Origin: an uncultured beta proteobacterium
GTDB lineage: Bacteria > Pseudomonadota > Gammaproteobacteria > Burkholderiales > Burkholderiaceae
Assembly (NCBI GenBank): GCA_903827075.1
Contig: CAIKGX010000048.1
Coordinates: 1-5,370, forward strand
Reading direction: 5' to 3'
Length of the DNA: 5,370 nt
Shown here: piece after piece, positions 1-5,370 of the stretch
Position numbering within the stretch: the first letter of the stretch is position 1
Layout of the letters: each line of letters begins with the position of its first letter
Position numbers and translations under genes: made by a program
Notes under the pieces: generated by a model
What the model was told of the DNA's origin: nothing
Database searches by the model: none
Seen by the model: only the letters and a program-made list of their open reading frames with translations

Positions 1-7
1 AATATTT

Positions 8-445
8 ATGAAATTTGCTCAACTCTTTCTCGCTGCTACATTACTTATAGGTATGCAAACTGCCATTGCAGCCCCTTTGATCAGCGCTAAAGAAGCGGCT
101 TTGCCCGCTGCTTCTGGTACCTTGTCAACACGGGGAATTTCTCGCGGCCCTTCAGTGAAGCTGGCCTCACCAGAAGCAGATACTCCAGTGACGTCCCCGA
201 TTGATTTTAAGATTAAATTTGAGGCACGTGGTGATGGCAAGATAGATCCCAATTCTGTCAAAGTCGTTTATATGAAATCTCCTTTTGTAGATTTAACGCC
301 ACGACTGAAGAATTCTATTAGCGCTAGTGGCATTGACTTTGCCAAAGCAGATGTACCGCCAGGCTCCCACACTATTCGGGTGACAGTCAAAGATGCCGAT
401 GGTCGTGAAACGAATTCGGTCTTTACTTTGATTGTCAGTAAATAA
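8..445 (+). CDS. Secreted small protein with probable Ig-like domain, function unknown
   Basis: This encodes 145 residues. The start has a textbook Sec signal peptide: Met-Lys, a hydrophobic core at about residues 5-16, and an Ala-Ile-Ala site at 19-21 followed by Ala-Pro, so the mature protein should be periplasmic or exported. Residues 23-60 are Ala/Ser/Pro-rich and look like a linker. Residues 60-145 have alternating beta-strand character, with Asp-Pro-Asn-Ser-Val-Lys-Val-Val-Tyr in the middle and Pro-Pro-Gly-Ser-His-Thr-Ile-Arg-Val near the end, a pattern common in bacterial Ig-like or fibronectin-like beta sandwiches; that fold is inference. I do not recognise a named family. The frame stays open to the window edge, but the signal peptide supports this start. 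Only 7 bases are visible upstream and they hold no Shine-Dalgarno site. The stop overlaps the next gene's start by one base, so the two are probably one operon. Confidence 0.8.
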   Translation: MKFAQLFLAATLLIGMQTAIAAPLISAKEAALPAASGTLSTRGISRGPSVKLASPEADTPVTSPIDFKIKFEARGDGKIDPNSVKVVYMKSPFVDLTPRLKNSISASGIDFAKADVPPGSHTIRVTVKDADGRETNSVFTLIVSK

Positions 446-1236
446 TGCATTGTCCTTACTGTCTTTCTGAGGTTGATGCAGAGGCGGCTGTTTGCAGGGT
501 TTGCACACGCGACTTGTATCTCTTTAGGCCAATGATGGCTAAAGTCGCTGAACTAGAAAAGCAACTTGACGAAATTCCCAATCAAGAAGCATACGAGCAT
601 CGAATCGCTGAGTTGCAATTATTGCTTGATGAGCAAGCTCAAAAACAAGCTGAGCCCAGGGGTCTTGTTTTATCGATGGTAGATGTCCTGTTGTATATAG
701 GCATTCCGTTGTTGCTTCTATTAGCGGCGCATGGTTTGATCACGATTGTGTATGACACCAAGCCCATTTACTTGCGCCTTATTTCCATCCTATTACCACT
801 ACCTTTTGGATATTTCTTATTCAAAGGGGCGCCGCGTAAGTTATTTCCTTGGTTTATGGGCGTGGTATTTTTAGCTATTTCTTCCGTCATCGGTATGAGT
901 TGGATGACTACGATGGTGGATGGGTCCCCAATCTGGCCGCAAAATACATATGAATGGCGGGAGGTGTTGGAGTACTCTGCCAGCATTGCGTTTAGTTTCT
1001 TAACGGGGATGTTACTGGGCGGCGTCGCCTATGCCAGCAAGCAACGCCAAATGCGGACAGCGCTGCTCAATCCTTTCCTAAAAGCGGTAGTGAATGGCTT
1101 GGGGGATGGTCACATTTCACCAATGAGCCTTCGTGACATGATGAAAACCCTGCAAGAATATGGAGGCAGCATTGTCGCCCTTGGTACAACAGCGGTTTCT
1201 ATATATACCGGTCTAAAGGGAATCATCGGCAGTTAG
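445..1236 (+). CDS. Zinc-ribbon, coiled-coil, four-helix membrane protein, function unknown
   Basis: This encodes 263 residues. Four cysteines at 3, 6, 17 and 20 (Cys-Pro-Tyr-Cys and Cys-Arg-Val-Cys, 10 residues apart) form a probable N-terminal zinc ribbon. Residues 31-69 are charged, with Leu/Ile at heptad-like spacing, and are probably a coiled coil. Four hydrophobic stretches follow at about 79-103, 109-126, 134-157 and 177-197, the likely membrane helices. The soluble C-terminal part (198-263) ends in a Gly/Ile/Thr-rich amphipathic stretch. The zinc ribbon lacks a signal peptide and is probably cytoplasmic. The ATG overlaps the upstream stop (TAATG at 443-447) and has no Shine-Dalgarno site of its own, so translation probably depends on re-initiation. 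The pair would place a periplasmic protein and a membrane protein with a cytoplasmic sensor-like end under shared expression; whether they interact is inference. No enzyme motif was recognised. Confidence 0.85.
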   Translation: MHCPYCLSEVDAEAAVCRVCTRDLYLFRPMMAKVAELEKQLDEIPNQEAYEHRIAELQLLLDEQAQKQAEPRGLVLSMVDVLLYIGIPLLLLLAAHGLITIVYDTKPIYLRLISILLPLPFGYFLFKGAPRKLFPWFMGVVFLAISSVIGMSWMTTMVDGSPIWPQNTYEWREVLEYSASIAFSFLTGMLLGGVAYASKQRQMRTALLNPFLKAVVNGLGDGHISPMSLRDMMKTLQEYGGSIVALGTTAVSIYTGLKGIIGS

Positions 1237-1252
1237 ATTCTGATGAATTGCT

Positions 1253-2452
1253 CTACCTGCCAGTTAGAGATGTAGCTATTGATCGCTTAAATGGCGTGAG
1301 TCTATCGCTGATATGGAGAAGTGCTTTTCTCAATAACTTGGCTGGAGGTGATTCTTTTGTATAGATCTCCGTGATCAATCGCGTCATCATGAAGAGGGGC
1401 TTTGTTTTGAGTCGATGCGTTCTTTCATAGCGAAGTAGCAGTGATTGATCTCCAATATCTTTTCCGAGCTTGTGTGCAGTCAAAATCTCCTTTGATAATT
1501 TTTCTACTCCGAGTAGGCCAAAATTAAACCCATGGGCAGTTACTGGGTGCATTCCAACTGCGGCATCTCCTACTGTTGCAAATCGGGTGCTAACCAATCT
1601 TTTTGGGTAGACCGAGACTAGGGGGTAAGAATGAATACTGCTAATCAGATTCATTTCTCCCAATCGATTCCCAAAACGTTCTTTTGCATTTTTGGAGAAT
1701 GCTTCTGGGCTGAGCTTCATTAACTCTTCAGCTTCATCACTAGCAACAGTAATGACTACGGAGCTACGATAGCGAGCGCTGACAGGGTCTGGGTTCATGG
1801 GTAGTAAGGCAAGTGTCTGTCCGTAGTCAAACCATTCCCAGGCAATATGATTATGCGGTTTGTCATGGGTCATGCAGCACACCAACATATTACGCCCAAA
1901 GTCATGCATATCAGCAGCAATACCCATCATACGGCGGGTGGTAGAAAAGCGATTATCTGCCGCTACTACTAACTTGGCATTAATTTCAGCCCCATCATCT
2001 AGGGCAACCTTTGCATTCGCCGTATCTGTTTTTACTTTGATTACTTTATGCCCACAAATCAGGGTGATGTCACCATTTAGCTCGATGGCGCTTTGCGTTG
2101 CATCATATGCTGCTTGTCTAATGAGGTGATTTGAAATCAACCATCCCAATTCTGAGTAATGACTCAGTTGATGGGGTATGAGCATTTCAAATTGAGATTG
2201 ACCATCCAGTATTTTGGCATCACGCAATGGTGAGATGGCATGGGGTTCTATTAATTCCCATAAGCCCAATGCCTTCATTGTTTTTGCTGATTCTTGAGTC
2301 AGCGCAATCTCTCTGCCGTCAAATACTGGCCTTGCGATGGCCTCTATATCTTGCTGTTCAACAACGGCGATTTTTAGACCTTGGCCACTGAGTGATTTAG
2401 CTAGGCAAAGTCCAGATGGACCAGCCCCCACAATAACAATATCCACATTCAT
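1253..2452 (-). CDS. ubiM: FAD-dependent ubiquinone-biosynthesis hydroxylase, UbiM type
   Basis: This is a 399-residue flavoprotein monooxygenase of the UbiH/UbiF/VisC/Coq6 family, which adds oxygen to the ring of ubiquinone precursors using O2 and FAD. Seen directly: the N-terminal dinucleotide-binding motif Gly-Ala-Gly-Pro-Ser-Gly (9-14) with acidic Glu32 after the second strand; Asp-Gly-Arg-Glu-Ile-Ala-Leu (45-51), the family's DxR-x-x-AL element; Ala-Asp-Asn-Arg-Phe-Ser (165-170), in place of the usual Asp-Gly motif; and the second FAD motif Gly-Asp-Ala-Ala-Val-Gly-Met-His-Pro (295-303) followed by Thr-Ala-His-Gly-Phe-Asn. UbiH and UbiF usually have a Gly-Gln-Gly form after His-Pro; the Ala-His-Gly form is what I associate with UbiM, known in Neisseria for broad regioselectivity. 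The length is normal. The start has only a weak GGA ribosome site about 7 bases upstream. The gene is divergent from the comEA-like gene. UbiH, UbiF or a related hydroxylase remains possible. Confidence 0.8.
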   Translation of the reverse strand: MNVDIVIVGAGPSGLCLAKSLSGQGLKIAVVEQQDIEAIARPVFDGREIALTQESAKTMKALGLWELIEPHAISPLRDAKILDGQSQFEMLIPHQLSHYSELGWLISNHLIRQAAYDATQSAIELNGDITLICGHKVIKVKTDTANAKVALDDGAEINAKLVVAADNRFSTTRRMMGIAADMHDFGRNMLVCCMTHDKPHNHIAWEWFDYGQTLALLPMNPDPVSARYRSSVVITVASDEAEELMKLSPEAFSKNAKERFGNRLGEMNLISSIHSYPLVSVYPKRLVSTRFATVGDAAVGMHPVTAHGFNFGLLGVEKLSKEILTAHKLGKDIGDQSLLLRYERTHRLKTKPLFMMTRLITEIYTKESPPAKLLRKALLHISDRLTPFKRSIATSLTGR

Positions 2453-2544
2453 ATTTGATCCAAATTCAGAAAAGAGAGACTGAGTTGAGTATAGATATTC
2501 AGGGGGTCTTAATGAGATCTGTAAATAATTCTTTACCTTATTTT

Positions 2545-2558
2545 TTGACTTGGATCAA
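2545..2558. promoter_or_regulatory. FNR/ANR-like binding site (candidate)
   Basis: The sequence TTGAC-TTGG-ATCAA matches the FNR/ANR/FixK consensus TTGAT-N4-ATCAA at nine of ten defined positions, with correct spacing. Its centre is 99 bases from the ubiM start codon and 177 bases from the preferred comEA-like start. If it activates the plus-strand GATAAT candidate, the centre would sit near -36, a little off the usual -41.5; on the ubiM side the usual geometry would need a -10 near 2517-2522, where the match is poor. The site is clear as a motif, but its function and direction are unproven. Confidence 0.4.
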
Positions 2559-2625
2559 AAGCTGATTGAGATGTAGATAATGAGCATCAAGCCTGTAGGC
2601 GCATCCCTATTTTGATGAAGGGTAG

Positions 2626-2644
2626 TTCTATTTGGAAAATAGAA
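2626..2644. repeat. Perfect 8-bp inverted repeat, possible operator or leader hairpin
   Basis: TTCTATTT and AAATAGAA are exact reverse complements separated by the three bases GGA. A further copy of the half-site, TTCTATT, lies at 2657-2663 on the plus strand, 31 bases after the first, which is close to three helical turns. The dyad is 85 bases upstream of the preferred start of the comEA-like gene. The AT-rich stem would be weak as RNA and has no following T-run, so a protein-binding dyad is likelier than a terminator. No regulator is recognised. Confidence 0.4.
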
Positions 2645-2719
2645 GTCAACAATCTTTTCTATTGCTCGTTGTAAATGATCCATGTGCATTTTGTGCTCAT
2701 GGATTTTTTATTGATCAAT

Positions 2720-2724
2720 GGAGA
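2720..2724 (+). promoter_or_regulatory. Shine-Dalgarno site that sets the comEA-like start at 2729
   Basis: GGAGA lies 4 bases before the ATG at 2729. The earlier in-frame ATG at 2675 has no purine-rich site upstream and would put 18 residues, several of them acidic or hydrophobic, ahead of the signal peptide. The 2729 start gives a normal n-region with one lysine and a clean hydrophobic core, so it is preferred. Confidence 0.7.
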
Positions 2725-2728
2725 AGAA

Positions 2729-3163
2729 ATGACTCAACAATTGAAATCTGGTGGTTTACTTAGCTTTATTAAAGCCTTTGTTTTTTCCGTATTATTAGCG
2801 ATCTCTAGCTTAGGTTCACATTTGGCTTATGCCTCGCCAATTAATGTCAATACCGCCACCCAATCCGAGTTAGAAGGCATTAAAGGGATTGGCCCCTCCA
2901 AGGCCAAAACCATTATTGCTGAACGTTTGGATGGTGGTCACTTTCAAGATGCCAACGATTTGCAAAAACGGGTTCGTGGTATCGGCATGAAGTCTGTGGA
3001 AAAAATGGTAGATAACGGCTTAACGATTGAGGCCCCCAGCTCTTTTCGTGAGCCCAATGGCCGCACAAGTAAAGAGGGCTCCAGCTCGAGTAGACGTGGT
3101 TCGCGTGGTCAAAGTAGTTCTCGCCATAATGCGGATCGCACGGGCTCAAATCACCGAAATTAA
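2729..3163 (+). CDS. ComEA-like secreted helix-hairpin-helix DNA-binding protein
   Basis: Starting at 2729 this is 144 residues. Residues 1-35 are a signal peptide: Lys6, a hydrophobic core at about 10-29, and Ala-Tyr-Ala at 33-35 before Ser-Pro. The mature domain opens with Ile-Asn-Val-Asn-Thr-Ala (38-43), the hallmark of ComEA, followed by two helix-hairpin-helix turns, Gly-Ile-Gly at 53-55 and at 84-86. ComEA proteins bind double-stranded DNA in the periplasm during natural transformation; short ComEA-like proteins in betaproteobacteria are assigned by similarity and need not all serve competence. The first 104 residues make a complete short ComEA. Residues 105-144 are an added low-complexity tail rich in Ser and Arg with no hydrophobic core, probably disordered and basic, which might add nonspecific DNA affinity (inference). 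cysM follows on the same strand after 41 bases and may be co-transcribed. A longer 162-residue form from 2675 is possible but has no ribosome site. Confidence 0.85.
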   Translation: MTQQLKSGGLLSFIKAFVFSVLLAISSLGSHLAYASPINVNTATQSELEGIKGIGPSKAKTIIAERLDGGHFQDANDLQKRVRGIGMKSVEKMVDNGLTIEAPSSFREPNGRTSKEGSSSSRRGSRGQSSSRHNADRTGSNHRN

Positions 3164-3204
3164 ACCCTTTTATGTATAAACCCGCTTATGGCTAAAATGG
3201 CTTT

Positions 3205-4116
3205 ATGAGCACACCTTCTTACTTAACGATTTCACAAACTGTAGGCAATACGCCTTTGGTTCGTTTGCAACGCATTCCTGGCCTTGAGAACAGCAGTAAA
3301 AACAATGTGATCTTGGGTAAGTTGGAGGGTAATAATCCAGCTGGGTCGGTAAAGGACCGACCTGCGCTGTCGATGATCATGCGCGCCCAAGAGCGTGGTG
3401 AAATTAAACCCGGCGATACGCTGATTGAGGCTACCAGCGGCAACACTGGAATTGCTTTGGCAATGACTGCAGCGATGCTTGGTTACAAAATGGTTTTAGT
3501 CATGCCTGAGAATCAAAGCATTGAACGTAGACAAAGTATGGCTGCCTATGGCGCAGAACTCATATTAACGGCAGCTTCTGGTGGCATGGAGTTTGCCAGA
3601 GACTACGCTATGCAATTGCAAAAGGAAGGGCGCGGTAGACTGCTTGATCAATTTGCTAATGCTGATAATCCCCGAGCGCATATCGAAACTACGGGTCCAG
3701 AAATTTGGCGTGATACCGATGGTCAGATTACGCATTTCATTTCCGCAATGGGGACGACGGGAACGATTACTGGTGTATCGACTTATCTCAAGTCTATGAA
3801 TCCGCAGATTCAGATTATTGGAGCGCAACCTGAGGAGGGGTCTCAGATTCCCGGAATCCGCAAATGGGCGCCTGAATATTTACCGAAAATTTATCAAGGC
3901 GACAAGGTTGATCTGATTGAGTATGTCTCTCAGGCTCATGCCGAAGAGATGGCGCGTCGCTTGGCCGCTGAGGAAGGTATATTTTGCGGCATCTCGGCTG
4001 GCGGAGCCCTGGTGGTTGCATTGCGCATTGCTCGCAAAGTAGAGAACGCCACGATCGTCTTTATTGTTTGCGATCGAGGGGATCGTTATTTATCTACTGG
4101 GGTGTTTCCAGCTTAA
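3205..4116 (+). CDS. cysM: Cysteine synthase B (O-acetylserine sulfhydrylase B)
   Basis: This encodes 303 residues, the usual CysM length, and the sequence tracks E. coli CysM closely. It is a cytoplasmic fold-type II PLP enzyme that makes cysteine from O-acetylserine and sulfide; the B isozyme can also use thiosulfate, giving S-sulfocysteine. Seen directly: Gly-Asn-Thr-Pro-Leu-Val (14-19); the PLP Schiff-base lysine Lys50 in Pro-Ala-Gly-Ser-Val-Lys-Asp-Arg; the substrate loop Thr-Ser-Gly-Asn-Thr-Gly (77-82); the phosphate loop Gly-Thr-Thr-Gly-Thr (183-187); Gln-Pro-Glu-Glu-Gly-Ser (208-213), typical of CysM; Ser264 in Gly-Ile-Ser-Ala-Gly-Gly, which should contact the pyridine nitrogen; and Cys-Asp-Arg-Gly-Asp-Arg-Tyr near the C-terminus. 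No strong Shine-Dalgarno site precedes the ATG. TATAAA at 3175-3180 resembles a -10 but lacks a -35, so expression may come from the comEA-like gene's promoter. The 3' end overlaps mltB by 4 bases, tail to tail. Confidence 0.97.
   Translation: MSTPSYLTISQTVGNTPLVRLQRIPGLENSSKNNVILGKLEGNNPAGSVKDRPALSMIMRAQERGEIKPGDTLIEATSGNTGIALAMTAAMLGYKMVLVMPENQSIERRQSMAAYGAELILTAASGGMEFARDYAMQLQKEGRGRLLDQFANADNPRAHIETTGPEIWRDTDGQITHFISAMGTTGTITGVSTYLKSMNPQIQIIGAQPEEGSQIPGIRKWAPEYLPKIYQGDKVDLIEYVSQAHAEEMARRLAAEEGIFCGISAGGALVVALRIARKVENATIVFIVCDRGDRYLSTGVFPA
4113..4116. other. TTAA palindrome holding the stop codons of cysM and mltB
   Basis: cysM stops with TAA at 4114-4116 on the plus strand and mltB stops with TAA at 4115-4113 on the minus strand, so a four-base palindrome serves both. 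There is no intergenic space, and any terminator must lie inside the opposite gene. The only nearby dyad, CTTACT-AGTAGG around 4134-4145, is imperfect and has no loop. Confidence 0.9.
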
Positions 4117-5370
4117 GTTTGTTTTAGTTTTTTCTTACTAGTAGGCTTTTTCGATTTTGATTTAATGGCTTCGCTTGGCCTGATATCTTTGGCATTGGTT
4201 TTAGCTGGTGCATTTACTGGCACAGCACTTTGATTCTTGTAACCCAGTGCTTCTGCAAATTCAGCAACGCTTTGCGCATAAAAATAACTTCGGTTGTATT
4301 GAACAATCGCCAGGAAGTTATTTAAGCCCACCACATAATAAACTTGATCAATGCCATCCTTGTCTGGGTATGGCAAATCCACAATAAATGCTTTGCTTTG
4401 GGGCGTTACACCACCGGCCTGAAGATCACCTTGCTCAGGTTTCAATATCCCCTTATTGATCAATTCCTCAACGGTGTATTTCAGCAAAGGCTCTCCATCT
4501 GCCAGCGCTTTTGCAGCAGGGATAGCACTAGCTTGTACTGGAAAGGAGATGGGCATGCCTGCTTGCCAACCATGCTTTTTCATAAAATTGCCAACACTGG
4601 CAATGGCATCTTTTGGGCTTTGCTTGAGGTCGATCTTGCCATCCCCATCTCCATCAACTGCAAAATTGCGAATACTGCTAGGCATGAACTGGGGCAGACC
4701 AATAGCACCCGCATAGGAGCTATTTTGATTGAGGCAGGCATTAAGGCGGGAGACATTCAGTCCTTGAATGCTATTTTTGCCGGGAAGGTTGCCACCAGCC
4801 TCAGTCCAGCAAAGCAGGATTAATTCTTGAAGTTGATCTTTAAATAACTGCTCACGGGCACTCTTATTGGGGGTATCTGGATAGCTAAAGGCTAGGGTAG
4901 AGAGCACATCTTTCACTCTAAAGCTGCCTGTTTGACGCCCGTAAATGGTTTCAATCCCAATAATGGCCACGATAATCTCAGCTGGAACGCCCGATTCTTG
5001 TTCTACTTGGCTTAAAAAAGCGCGATTTTCATCCCAGAAGGCCTTTCCAGCCTTTAGGCGGATGGGCTCAATAAAGCGCTTGCGATAGGCTACCCAATTT
5101 TTTTTAAAAGTCCCCGATGGGGGTAATACCAATTTCCGAATAGAAGGAATCGTTTTAGCATCTAAGAAGCTGGCTTCTAGTACTGGGAGAGGTATTTCTT
5201 GGGCCTGGGCCACTTGACTGAGTAATTGTTGGAGATTTTGGCTAAAACGAGCTTCGGAGGCGACATCCTCAGACTGGTTTACGATGGGTTCCTTAGGGAT
5301 GCTTTGTTGTGGAGGAGCGCTGGCACAGGCACCCAAGAGCAAAATCAGGAGCAGTATTGAAGTAAGGCGG
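4113..5370 (-). CDS. mltB: Membrane-bound lytic murein transglycosylase B, 5' end outside window
   Basis: This GH103 lytic transglycosylase cleaves peptidoglycan glycan strands to 1,6-anhydromuramyl products and is a lipoprotein of the outer membrane. The frame runs off the right edge: the codons before the TTG at 5342-5340 read Arg-Leu-Thr-Ser-Ile-Leu-Leu-Leu-Ile and continue a lipoprotein signal peptide into the lipobox Leu-Gly-Ala-Cys, so the true start lies beyond 5370 and TTG is internal. Numbering from that TTG, lipidated Cys is 6; catalytic Glu131 sits in Ile-Gly-Ile-Glu-Thr (codon 4952-4950), equivalent to E. coli MltB Glu162. Ser-Tyr-Ala-Gly-Ala-Ile-Gly-Leu-Pro-Gln-Phe-Met-Pro-Ser (209-222) lines the active site. 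An EF-hand-like loop, Asp230-x-Asp232-x-Asp234, runs to about Asp245, and Tyr-Asn-Arg-Ser (349-352) is the conserved C-terminal motif. Residues after about 365 form a Pro/Ala then Lys/Ser-rich tail that is probably disordered. Confidence 0.95.
   Translation of the reverse strand, partial: RLTSILLLILLLGACASAPPQQSIPKEPIVNQSEDVASEARFSQNLQQLLSQVAQAQEIPLPVLEASFLDAKTIPSIRKLVLPPSGTFKKNWVAYRKRFIEPIRLKAGKAFWDENRAFLSQVEQESGVPAEIIVAIIGIETIYGRQTGSFRVKDVLSTLAFSYPDTPNKSAREQLFKDQLQELILLCWTEAGGNLPGKNSIQGLNVSRLNACLNQNSSYAGAIGLPQFMPSSIRNFAVDGDGDGKIDLKQSPKDAIASVGNFMKKHGWQAGMPISFPVQASAIPAAKALADGEPLLKYTVEELINKGILKPEQGDLQAGGVTPQSKAFIVDLPYPDKDGIDQVYYVVGLNNFLAIVQYNRSYFYAQSVAEFAEALGYKNQSAVPVNAPAKTNAKDIRPSEAIKSKSKKPTSKKKLKQT

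Larger units (their letters stand above)
2453..2728. promoter_or_regulatory. Divergent intergenic region between ubiM and the comEA-like gene
   Basis: These 276 bases are AT-rich and separate two divergent starts, so promoters in both directions are expected. For ubiM (minus strand) the best -10 candidate is TATACT at 2493-2488, five of six to consensus, but no good -35 lies 16-18 bases upstream of it. For the plus strand, GATAAT at 2576-2581 also matches five of six, again without a well-spaced -35. The lack of -35 boxes would fit activator-dependent promoters, which is inference. Possible control sites in the region are the FNR-like dyad and the inverted repeat listed separately. A further loose pairing joins CATCAA (2585-2590) to TTGATG (2612-2617), enclosing a small GCCTGTAGGC hairpin (2591-2600). 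No coding sequence is supported here. Confidence 0.55.

Noticed and set aside
1230..1268. Direct repeat CAGTTAGA at 1230-1237 and 1261-1268 spanning the convergent gene junction, plus GGCAG/CTGCC pairing
   Set aside because: Eight bases repeated once is expected by chance, and the 5-bp stem with a 24-base loop and no T-run is not a credible terminator.
1860..2129. Open frame of 89 codons on the plus strand, antisense to ubiM
   Set aside because: The opposite strand encodes conserved flavoprotein motifs here, and the product resembles no known family.
2455..2468. Second FNR-like site, TTGAT-CCAA-ATTCA, just upstream of the ubiM start
   Set aside because: The second half-site matches only three of five bases, and the site overlaps the ribosome-binding region.
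2711..2718. Palindrome TTGATCAA before the comEA-like start
   Set aside because: Without the four-base spacer it is not an FNR site, and an 8-bp palindrome in AT-rich DNA is common.
3172..3208. Two tiny frames before cysM (7 and 6 codons), the second ending in ATGA over the cysM start
   Set aside because: They resemble a leader peptide, but neither has a ribosome site or cysteine codons, and no attenuator-like hairpins or T-run are present. Most likely chance.
4344..4823. Open frame of 159 codons on the plus strand, antisense to mltB
   Set aside because: It lies wholly within the strongly conserved mltB coding sequence, has no plausible domain or ribosome site, and is best explained as a shadow frame.

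Overview
The window looks like ordinary chromosome from a betaproteobacterium of the Burkholderiales. Polynucleobacter or a close relative is my best guess, from the moderate GC content (about 45% by eye), compact spacing and the gene set: a UbiH-family ubiquinone hydroxylase of the UbiM type, a ComEA-like helix-hairpin-helix protein, CysM and an MltB lipoprotein. The genus is inference. I see no insertion sequence, phage gene, tRNA, rRNA or CRISPR array.

Layout: (1) 8-1236, plus strand: a small secreted protein with a probable Ig-like domain, then a zinc-ribbon/coiled-coil/four-helix membrane protein. Stop and start overlap (TAATG), so the two are translationally coupled. Neither has a known function. 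(2) 1253-2452, minus strand: a FAD-dependent monooxygenase of the UbiH/UbiF/Coq6 family, best called UbiM; it converges on the first pair across a 16-bp gap. (3) 2453-2728: a divergent regulatory region with an FNR/ANR-like dyad (2545-2558) and a perfect 8-bp inverted repeat (2626-2644). (4) 2729-4116, plus strand: a ComEA-like secreted DNA-binding protein with an extra Ser/Arg-rich tail, then cysM after 41 bp. (5) 4113-5370, minus strand: mltB, a lytic transglycosylase lipoprotein whose first codons lie past the window edge. Its stop codon shares the palindrome TTAA with the stop of cysM.

The genes do not form one pathway: quinone biosynthesis (ubiM), DNA binding or uptake (comEA-like), cysteine synthesis (cysM) and peptidoglycan turnover (mltB) sit side by side, probably as four transcription units. 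The least understood parts are the coupled pair at the left and the small dyads in the central intergenic region. I found no convincing evidence of a new multi-gene system.
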